DNA of 64,000 nucleotides. It comes from Harmothoe impar (Eukaryota > Annelida > Polychaeta > Phyllodocida > Polynoidae). This document shows, piece after piece, positions 37,390 to 46,500 of this stretch (position 1 is its first letter; each line of letters begins with the position of its first letter). Location of the stretch: positions 33,132,025 to 33,196,024 of the forward strand of contig OX381714.1 of assembly GCA_947462335.1 (NCBI GenBank), given 5' to 3'. The position numbers were made by a program, and so were the translations under genes. The notes below the pieces were generated by a model. It ran no database searches. It was not told the DNA's origin and worked only from the letters and a program-made list of their open reading frames with translations.

Positions 37390-37640
37390 GACTTGCCCCT
37401 GGCTGATGATGATGATATAGTTTTAAAACCAACACAGCCGAGGGCTGGCCAGCAGGTCCACAGGGCCCATACCGACCGAACCTGTCGCCCCTGGCCGTGG
37501 GTGTTGTCTAAATGCAGGGGGTAATGCGGACGGCACGGTGCCCCAACGCTGCCCGTCACCCAGTCTTGGACCCCGACTGTATGTATACAGCCTGATGGCT
37601 GCAATGGGCCTGGAGAGCTCGAGGCTGCCAGTCACCTCCC
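37390..37640 (-). repeat. GC-rich dispersed repeat D, copy 1 (possible retroelement 3' end)
   Basis: On the minus strand CAGGTTCGGTCGGTATGGGC, GACCTGCTGGCCAGCCCTCG and GCTGTGTTGGTTTTAAAACT run into ATATCATCATCATC. The same series occurs, interrupted, at 45263-45562. An (ATC)n end is compatible with a non-LTR 3' tail. A C-run follows at 37689-37705. Confidence 0.55.
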
Positions 37641-38112
37641 CCGACCTCCTGCAGACAGGTCAGCTGGTCAGGTGAGACCTACTTCTAACCCCCCCCCCCC
37701 CCCCTCCCCGCCCTGAGTAACCGGCCTGCAGTCGGGCCCAAGACACTCTGAGGTGTAGGGGTGGGGGTCACTAGCCTGGTCCTTTCTGACGTCACTTTCA
37801 CGTGATTTATCGCCAAATCTCGCTACAAAATGGCAGCCCCCTTGATGGATGGTTTCGGTTTGATTTTACTCTTTTAAAATAGTTTTGTATGAATGTGAAT
37901 AAGGAAACTGAGGAATGAAGGTTAGTTTGAAGTTTATTAAAATACAATGCATCAATAGAACTAGATTTTTGGCTTTACCAGTCTTTTCTTTTAATATAAT
38001 ACAATAGAAAAACCCACCTATAATTAGAACCCTAATTTTGAGACAAAGAATTCGGCTTATAGCAATAAGAAGCCCAAAATAGATTAGTCTTATAGGTGGG
38101 GTTTTACAGTAC

Positions 38113-38240
38113 ACATAAAAGGGTGTGCAAACAATTATTAACACGTTGATGGAAGGTGGGTGGGGTGGCAGGCTGTATACATAAAAGGGTGTGCAAACAA
38201 TTATTGACATGTTGATGGAAGGTGGGTGGGGTGGCAGGCT
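38113..38240. repeat. 62-bp tandem duplication
   Basis: Two nearly identical units beginning ACATAAAAGGGTGTGCAAAC and ending GTGGGGTGGCAGGCT. Confidence 0.9.
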
Positions 38241-38384
38241 AACAGAGTTGCCCTTTTTTAGGTCTTAATAATAATAAAACACATCCGTCTTCCTTGGAAA
38301 TTGGCTGAAATGACTTGTGCTAAAAAATTACTAGTGGCCATTTTGTTTTTTTGGGGAGGGGTTTCATGTTGCAAAACCCTGTTT

Positions 38385-38826
38385 ATCTTGGTAATGGCCT
38401 AGAGTGGACTAGGCTTGCAAATCTCTTTCATTTGAGGTACAACATGACAAGAAATGATGAATAATGCACTGAGATACAAGGTTTCTCAAAAAACGGTGGC
38501 AGCCATTTTGAATTTCTGGCTTTGAGAAATGATTTTCCAGCTTGGCAGGTGTTTCAGACAGTCTGGGCTCTAAAATTCCTTCATTTTGATGTGTTACATG
38601 ACTAGGAATGATAAATAACATAGGTTTCGTAGGTTTTCTCAAAAACTAATGGTAGCCATTTTGTTTTTGAAGTTTTCACACAGAAGCAGCCATTTTTGAG
38701 CTTGGCAAGTGTGATATTCGGATTCAGCACACCCAAATTACCCCAAAAAGTGATCTTGCCTGTTTGTACTCTAGAATGCCCCTTGGTGGGAGAATTTCTC
38801 ATTTTGTCACCAGTCTATTATGGGAA
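38385..38826 (-). repeat. Right arm of the 4.6-kb inverted repeat pair
   Basis: Reverse complement of 34203-34671, with scattered substitutions and small indels. Outer boundaries correspond (ACCAAGGGGCATT against AATGCCCCTTGGTGG), as for long terminal inversions of one element or an inverted duplication. Confidence 0.75.
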
Positions 38827-39500
38827 AAGGGAACACCAACAACTGCCATACGCAGGTACACGTACTGTATGACAGAGTGCTGTATGATAGAGACTTAACA
38901 CTGGAAATACTAAAATTCATAATAATTTATTATCATTTTGTTAAATATTAAATATTAAATACTACAGGTCCATCTAACTTCAGCATATGTTTTGTGTAGT
39001 TTTGATGTGTTCAAGTATTTAGCCATATGTGAACTATGTTTAATAAAATACTACAGCCCAAACCTGGTATGCCTATAAGTAGGCCCTAAATGCTTGCAGA
39101 AAATGGCAGGTACGGTGCTGCTGGTATGATGGATAGGGAATGTTTAACTGTTATGAAAGAGAAGAAAGCAGGACGACGCACTTGAAAGGCGTTGGGAGCT
39201 GGTTTAGGAAGTTGGCCTCATCTTGTGTCATGTGTTTACATTCAACCCTTCTGTCTGCCACCAGAAATATTAACACACCATACAAAAAATGAAACCTTGA
39301 GAGAGGTCTTTCGAGCTAGAATGGCAACAGTATGCGAGCTAGGTTATATTTCTCTAAGTGAATCGTTCCATTTCAAGACACCTTGGGGTAGTTCTTTGTA
39401 CTAACATATAGGATTTGCATTGAGCTAAGTTGATAGATGATCGGAATATATAGGGACTGTCAATTCTATCAAATGCATACAACGGGATTCACCCACTAGA

Positions 39501-39583
39501 TACATATGTGACACAATCTTCGAAAAGGGCCCTTAGTGCAGTCTGCACTAAGGTCCCTTTTCCCAGTACATGTCACATATGTA
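39501..39583. repeat. 83-bp near-perfect hairpin
   Basis: TACATATGTGACA..AAAAGGGCCCTTAGTGCAG pairs with CTGCACTAAGGTCCCTTTT..TGTCACATATGTA, with one asymmetric bulge region and almost no loop. TA at both ends suggests a minimal MITE; its size is also that of a pre-miRNA. Confidence 0.75.
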
Positions 39584-39729
39584 ACAAATGGATCAAATAA
39601 TACTAGCATATGTATGGTGCTCAGCTCTTTTCCCTTAAATGTTATCTACAAACCATGGTAACAAACACATCATTTTGTTCACATATTATCCCATTTCATC
39701 CCGTTTTAGTCGTAGGGAGGGATAGGGGA

Positions 39730-39830
39730 GACAGATATAGAAACAGACAGAAACAGGGGCAGACAGGAACAGACAGACACAGAGAGAGAGTCAGACAGAC
39801 AGAGACAGGCAAGCAGACAGACCGAGTTAT
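39730..39830. repeat. (GACA)n-type microsatellite
   Basis: Imperfect ACAGACAG/AGAGAGAC tract; creates a short spurious frame. Confidence 0.8.
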
Positions 39831-40097
39831 ATAGTTGGCCGTAGATAAGCCTCACCCTGTAGGCCTAGTTAAAGATGTCAGTGAGGATTGGAGTTGACAT
39901 TCGCCGATTGATATCTCGCAGGCTGGCGTCGGTTCATCACTTCCATGCACTCATGCTATCCTCGCCACATGTAACGGTTACATTGTATTGAGACGGAAAG
40001 GCCTTACCTTACGCCATAGGCCAAAAGAAAGCCGGTGTGTTTTAGCTTACATGGTCTGAAAATCTATAGGGTAGGTAGGTCGGATTCTTTTTACTGT

Positions 40098-40306
40098 GGC
40101 TCCAGATGGGTCAAAAGCGACCTGGCGACCTGGGCTGTTTTCCAGGCGACCTGGCGACTTGGTACATTAATTTAAGCGACCTGGCGACTTTTGGTGGAAT
40201 TTTGTTATAACATAAAACTTAAAAGGTCTAAAAAGGTGACTTTTCGACTGGGGCCCTCAATTTCGGCGACTTTCCGACCTCAGGGGGGGGGGGCATCTGC
40301 ACCCCC
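40098..40306. mobile_element. CGACCTGG-word element, copy 2 (hAT-like)
   Basis: Bounded by perfect 8-bp direct repeats TTTACTGT (40090-40097 and 40307-40314). The left end GGCTCCAGATGGGTC corresponds to GGCTCTGGATGGGGGGTC of copy 1. The internal repeated word here is GCGACCTGGCGAC rather than CGACATG. Ends CATCTGCACCCCC. Confidence 0.72.
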
Positions 40307-40880
40307 TTTACTGTAGCCTGAAAAGTACCGACCCATTGACCGCTGCTTCGACTTGCGAAGCCTCAACTCCACTCAGAAATAGCCCCAAAATGGCCAAAAT
40401 AATTTTAAAGTTTAAAATTTTGATAAAAGTTTCTACAGTCGGCCAAGATTTGCTAGATAGGATCGGGTCACCTAAAGCACACCTTTCTTTTGCCTTAGCA
40501 TTGGATCCAGAGGCATAGAATTAACTCTCGCGATGCAAATACCTGAATCATACATATGCATGCGAAAGTAAACACAATTAAGAAATAGCAAATCTATATT
40601 AAATGTATGTATAACAAATGCCGCTACACAACCCCAAGTATGGCGCGATTGTGATATTATGCTATTTCCGGTCACAAGGAGGTGAGTGTTCTGAATAGTA
40701 AACGTTGGCAAATATCTAAAAGATTAGGAATAAATTCGGTACCAAATAAGTCATTATCGCGTGATCAAATGTGTGTGTGCATTAGGATAATGCCTTAACC
40801 AGCTCATTCTTTGTCCAATAGAAGACGTGGAGCCAGGTAAGCCATGTTCAGCCAAGAGCTCTCCCTCCTAAGCTGCTTCC

Positions 40881-41140
40881 ACCCCTTTAAGGGCCGCATA
40901 GTGCTTTTATGGAATAGACCATTGGTCGTTATATATGATACATACGTGCAGGGCTAGTGCGTATTATCCACGAACCCTGCATTCATGCATCATAGCGATC
41001 TTCAACTGTATCAACTGAGGAGGGTCGGCATGATGCATACATGCAAGCGTTGGGCAGTAGATTCAGCAGGGCTGCATGAATGCATCATGACGCCCATAAA
41101 CATGATGCATTCCCTCATTATGTGGTCAACAAAGGGCTAA
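40881..41140. mobile_element. CCCTTTAAGGGCCGCAT MITE, copy 4
   Basis: Left CCCCTTTAAGGGCCGCATAG; right end TATGTGGTCAACAAAGGGCTAAA is its degraded inverse. Contains GGCATGATGCATACATGC and GGGCTGCATGAATGCATCAT. Confidence 0.7.
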
Positions 41141-41436
41141 ACAGTAGCAGCTGTTTATCGGGCAGGGATCTCAGCTTTATCATAGACACATTTCTTAAGG
41201 AAACATTCTACGAATCCTGTTACCAAATACATCCTTGTATTCATATATTACTCTGTTAGTCATAGATTGTACTTACATGGTATAAGCCATAGATCCACTG
41301 ACAAAAGTCGAAAATGAATTCAGCTGGTCGGACGATGATCTATGGCGATATATGACAAAGGATAATCTACTGGTAGAGTAACTTCTTTTTACTGTTGATC
41401 ATTCATAACATATAAACATATTAATCATATAAACAT

Positions 41437-41749
41437 CAGTGGAGTAGGAAAAAAGGGGGGGGGGCAGGTTTGGGCCCCCCCCCCAAAAAAAAAATGTGTC
41501 AAGACCCTTTAATATAATACACACAATTTTCAATTCTTAACTCTCCCGCATAGGGAAAAGTGGGGGCAAAGGGGGCCGGGCCCCCAAATCAGACCTAAAG
41601 GGGGCTCAAATACTACTTTTCCATACAATCTGATATAAGGATGTATATATGATACATCATGCATAAAAGTTGATACTTTAAGTTGGTTGGAGTGGGCCCC
41701 CTTGCCCCCCCCCCCCCCCCCCAATGAAGATTTGCTTCCTACGCCTCTG
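41437..41749. mobile_element. 313-bp MITE with G-run ends and AACAT target duplication
   Basis: CAGTGGAGTAGGAA + G-run at the left is mirrored by C-run + TTCCTACGCCTCTG at the right. AACAT flanks both sides (41432-41436 and 41750-41754). No coding. Confidence 0.75.
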
Positions 41750-42388
41750 AACATTAATGCCATGGTCTACGCGATCATTTCTGACAGGGGTCCTCAAGAT
41801 GCAAATACAAATGATTCAGCCAAGTTCTTAATACTTCCATACTCTATTGCAAGAGGTAATAATACATTCTAAATTAAATCAATTGAGTTTATGTTTTTTT
41901 AGATTCCTTTGGTGCATGATGATGCAAAAGAAACGAAAATATATATTATTGGCTTAAATGATTGATGGAAGGTGCGTCCGTCTAACATGGAGAGGGAGTG
42001 GCCATAGTTTGTGCTATGGCCACCAGTTCTGCCCACCACACCCACCCTACACTGGAACAGAACACATACAACCATGCTGTCCCCCCTAATACTACTATGT
42101 CTCTATTCTCTACACAAACCAGCCGGCTTCACACGCACTTAAAATGTAAGAGAGAACAAGGGTGTTGCAGGTCAAAGTTGACCAGATAGATATATGGAAG
42201 GGTGGTGAGCCTTTGATATGTATACATTTACCTGCTTCGGGACAGGGGGTCATAGGGCTGGTGTTAATCTGCAATCTGAGCTTTGTGTGCTTTAATGTAC
42301 ATACATGCCCAGTTCAATAAGCAAGTGATGCAGTATTATAAATGTTTTACAAAAACTAAAATCATGAAGTGTCACAAGTGTGAGTATC

Positions 42389-42558
42389 TAGTAGATACCC
42401 TACTCAACTGAGTGTATGTCAGAATAACTATGGCAAACTGACTGGTGGCATCAATTGCTTTGTCTCCTTCCACTAAACTAAATATCAGTCTGGAGCGCAG
42501 TCTTATTCAGTACTGGCTAACAAGTACTAACAACTCAGTCACTATAGTGACTGAGTTG
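42389..42558. mobile_element. Small hairpin MITE, copy 2, ending in a perfect 28-bp palindrome
   Basis: Shares GTAGATACCCTA, CTGAGTGTATG and GGCAAACTGACTGGTGGC with 24480-24545. Its right end at 42531-42558 is the perfect palindrome CAACTCAGTCACTA/TAGTGACTGAGTTG. Confidence 0.55.
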
Positions 42559-42680
42559 TAGTGCTTGATAGTGATTAACTTAGTTTTCGTAAAATCTTAA
42601 TTGCTCATCTCAACACTGGAACATGTTGGTCGGGAAAAAGATTCAATGAAGGCGTACCTCGTAGGGACTTATGAAAGAAT

Positions 42681-42928
42681 GTGTCTCATGAGATCGATAG
42701 AAGTTGATAGTCTTTGACCGGGTGACGTCTTTGACCAGGTGACGTCGTTAAAGTATATTATACTATATATTACAAATTCCCACCAATTTCTTTCTATATA
42801 GGCCCCATTTCAGCGAATACATGTATAATGCTTGCAGGTCGAAGACGTCACCCAGTCAAAGACGTCACCTGGTCAAGGACGTCATCCGGTCAAAGACTAT
42901 CAACTTCTATCGACCTCATGGGACACAG
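42681..42928. repeat. Inverted repeat carrying tandem TGACGTC words
   Basis: Arms 42681-42758 and 42836-42928: GATAGAAGTTGATAGTCTTT on the left against AAAGACTATCAACTTCTATC on the right. Inside the arms an 18-bp unit TTTGACCRGGTGACGTC is repeated two and three times, giving five TGACGTC cores. Confidence 0.8.
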
Positions 42929-43405
42929 TCAAAACCACAACTTCGTAGTTGTTATAATTACGCGTGTATTCTATAAATTGGGATATGAAGCCGGTAACTT
43001 GGAACTTGCCTCATGGAAGTCCCCAAGTTACCTCCATATCCATATCTAAAAACGAGAACCACCTTCCAGCAATAGTGTTACAATGATGTCGAGGCAGACG
43101 ACATTTGTCTAAACTGTATATGGCTCGTGAGGCATTCAGCCTCTGCCACCAGCCAGGAGGGAGGCAGCAGTCACACCACCCACCCCACACAGCACCACCA
43201 CCCACCATAACGGGTGATACCTCCAGTACCTCCCCACCACCCAACACCACCAGTTGGATACAACACTAAGCATTATACACTGCCTCACAGAATCACTCAT
43301 TTTATCTGGATTTACGCTCGTGAACAAATTACTACAGCCTAAAGTTATAAGGATAAGCTGTGCCATAATGGAGAGAATTAGTTGAGCACCTTAAGAGGAG
43401 GGAGA

Positions 43406-43565
43406 ATGTGGATTATACGGAGATGCGGTGCACTGGGGAGTCGTAACGTTGGATACCAAAGCTCATGGGGGGAGAGGGTTGTCGTCAGGATACTGTTCTT
43501 GCATCTCACTATCTTCTGCCTCATGGATAACGTGTCTGCTCGCCCATTAAAGGTGTTTGCCAGAG
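43406..43565 (+). CDS. WxxW gene exon 1, signal peptide
   Basis: Starts at the first in-frame ATG (MWIIRRCGALG). The donor AGAG|gtgagt leaves phase 1, exactly what exon 2 needs. The hydrophobic core and VSA|RP cleavage context support secretion. Confidence 0.6.
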
Positions 43566-46500
43566 GTGAGTGCTAATTATCTCTTAAACACATATCTGAA
43601 GATATATTCGATATTATATTGTCTACCAGGTTACTGAGATATGCTGGGGTTGATTTTGATCTGCATATCCATCGATTCATGCCGAAAAGCAACTTATCAC
43701 AGAACATTGTGCTTTAAGAGAGCCACCTTTCCTTTAAGGACACGTGTAGTGACTATATATCCCTTTAACTCGTTGTAACATGTATGCGACACTTTATACG
43801 TCTCATCTATGCATGGACCGTAATAAAGGTGCATTTAAACACGAGGGCAACGTCTTACCCCGGGGTCTTACCAAAGAGGTATGCGCTTATGTGCAGAAGA
43901 CAATCTGTGAGGTCTCTTAAAGGGCCCTTTGGAGCATGGGATCGTTACCCCCAGTGCATTCCTCCGCTCTGAGCTACAAATACCTTTCTATTCATCCGGC
44001 ATTCTTCTGTGAACAGGATGCATATACATACAGTGTGTGCTCATTAGAATGCAATATTTCCCACCTTCTGGGATGGGGAGTGTGGGCCATAGGGGTCTAT
44101 AGTATGTGCGGTATGCATTTTTAGGCTCGGGGTAAATAAACCGGCCAACGAATTGCCATGATTCAAGACATGTGTTGAGTAACTTGAGTCCATCATATTT
44201 TCATAGAGTATATAATTATTTGACTCCTCGAGAGACCTCGTGGCGACATTGATATCGGCAATATATTTTATGACGGTGACATTGCACGCGTTGTTTTGCA
44301 GCTACCAAGGGATATCTATAACAGAATGAATCTCAATATTGCAAATTAGATATGACGATGAAAGCATTAATGTAACCCGGACGATTTATGATCTTTATCA
44401 GAATGATATATGTGAATCGTGTTTACGTGTTTCCATCACGTTTAGGTCATGAACCTTTTTTTAAATTAACCCCCCCCCCTCCCTGTGCCTTCCGACTCCT
44501 CCCATTCCTGTACCCGCTGACACCTCCTACCTATACCGGCTGACTCGCCTCCCTGTATCTGCTGACTCCCCTCTGTGTACCTGCTGACTCCCCCCTCCCC
44601 CTTACTTGCTGACTCCCCCTCCCTGTGCCTGCTGACTCCCCCTGCCTGTGCCTGCTGACCCCCCTCCCCTTGACTCCCGCTCCCTGTGCCTGCTGACTCC
44701 CCCCCCCCTCCCCCTTACCTGCTGACTCCCCCTCCCTGTGCCTGCTGACTCCCCCTCCCTGTGCCTGCTGACTCCCCCTCCCTGTGCCTGCTGACTCCCC
44801 CTTCCTGTGCCTGCTGACTCCCCTCTGTGTACCTGCTGACTCCCCCTCTCTGTGTACCTGCTGACTCCCCCTCCCTGTACCTGCTGACTCCCCCTCCCTG
44901 TACCTGCTGACTCCCCCTCCCTGTGCCTGCTGACTCCCCCTCCCTGTGCCTGCTGACTCCCCCTCCCTGTGCCTGCTGACTCCCCCTCCCTGTGCCTGCT
45001 GACTCCCCCTCCCTGTGCCTGCTGACTCCCCCTCCCTGTGCCTGCTGACTCCCCCTCCCTGTGCCTGCTGACTCCCCCTCCCTGTGCCTGCTGACTCCCC
45101 CTCCCTGTGCCTGCTGAGTCCCCCTCCCTCCAACTGCTGACTCCCCCTCCCTAGACTCCCGCTCCCTCTACCTGCTGAGCCCCCCCCCCCCCCTCTCCCT
45201 GTATCTGCATGCCGACTCTGAGTCTCCTCCCTGTATCTGCTGAGTCCCCCTCCCTCTACCTTCCAGGTTCGGTCCGTATGGGCCCTGTGTACCTGCTGAC
45301 CAGCCTTGTGCCTGTACATGGGTACCCACAATTTTGACCATGTCGCCGTGTCGAATTTAAGCTGGAGGGCAGTGGCATTGTGTCGATTTTTAGGTATATA
45401 AGAACTTAGAGAAAAAACCCTGTGGGTCGATTTTTATCCCGATTTTCCTGTGTCCGTCGATTTTTAAAGGGGCCTAAAAGGGCCGTGTCGCCGTGTCGCC
45501 CATGTCGAATTTTACCCATGTAGAGGCATAGCCTTCGGCTGTGTTGGTTTAAAACTATATCACCATCCCTCTACCTGCTGACTCCCCCTCCCTCTATCTG
45601 CTGACTCCCCCTCCCTCTACCTGCTGAGTCCCCCTACCTCTACCTGCTGACTCCCCTCCCTCTACCTGCTGATTTCCTCCCTCTATCTGCTGACTCCCCC
45701 TCCCTCTATCTGCTGACTCCCTACTGACTCCCCATCTCTACCTGCTGCTCCCCCTCTCTCTACATGAAGACCCCCTTATACATTTGCCTACTGACTCCAC
45801 CTCACCGTCTCTTGCCATACTTCCCATCGGCTATCTGCTGTCACTCATAGCCTGCCTCCGGTCTCTCATGCCCCCTCCTCCCAAAGTCACACAGGACCTA
45901 CATTTTGACCTGCCCCCCATTTATCATGACCTGTCTTCGGTCTGCCATGACCTGTCCTCCCGTCTCTCATGACCTGCCTCATGTTATCATATCACTAGGT
46001 GCATGGTGTTACATGCAACAAGGCAGGCATGCAGTTAGAAAAGTAGATAGACAGACAGGCATGCAGACAGTCAGGTACCTATAATCAATAAAGATTCGTA
46101 TTGAAATGAGTATGTCCGATGACATGGGGTAAGAAGCTAATTAAGAATGGATAAGAATGTTCTCTATGTATGGTCATAATTTAATACTTCATTTAAATCC
46201 AGTCCCTATAATTTGGAGAAGTTGTGTTGTATACCCCATCCTTCTAATATGATATTGTAATGACATTTGAAACACATTTAACTTTAAGTATGAGTTAAAA
46301 TAGGGGCCTTTGATAGGGGGGTCCCCATGTCGCATGTCGATTTTAAGAAATGGACAGAAATGGCCATGTCGCATGTCTATGTCGCTTAATAATGCTCATG
46401 TGCCATGTCCCATGTGACTATCTTTTTAAGCCTCATGTCACATGTCACTAGGCCTCATGTCCCATGTCGATTTTAAGAAATGCCCATGTCGCCATATCGA

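Noticed and set aside
44531..45331. 266-codon minus-strand open frame, Gly/Ser/Arg/Gln rich
   Set aside because: It is the translation of the 23-bp minisatellite, runs through repeat D and into the inserted element, and has no non-repeat domain.
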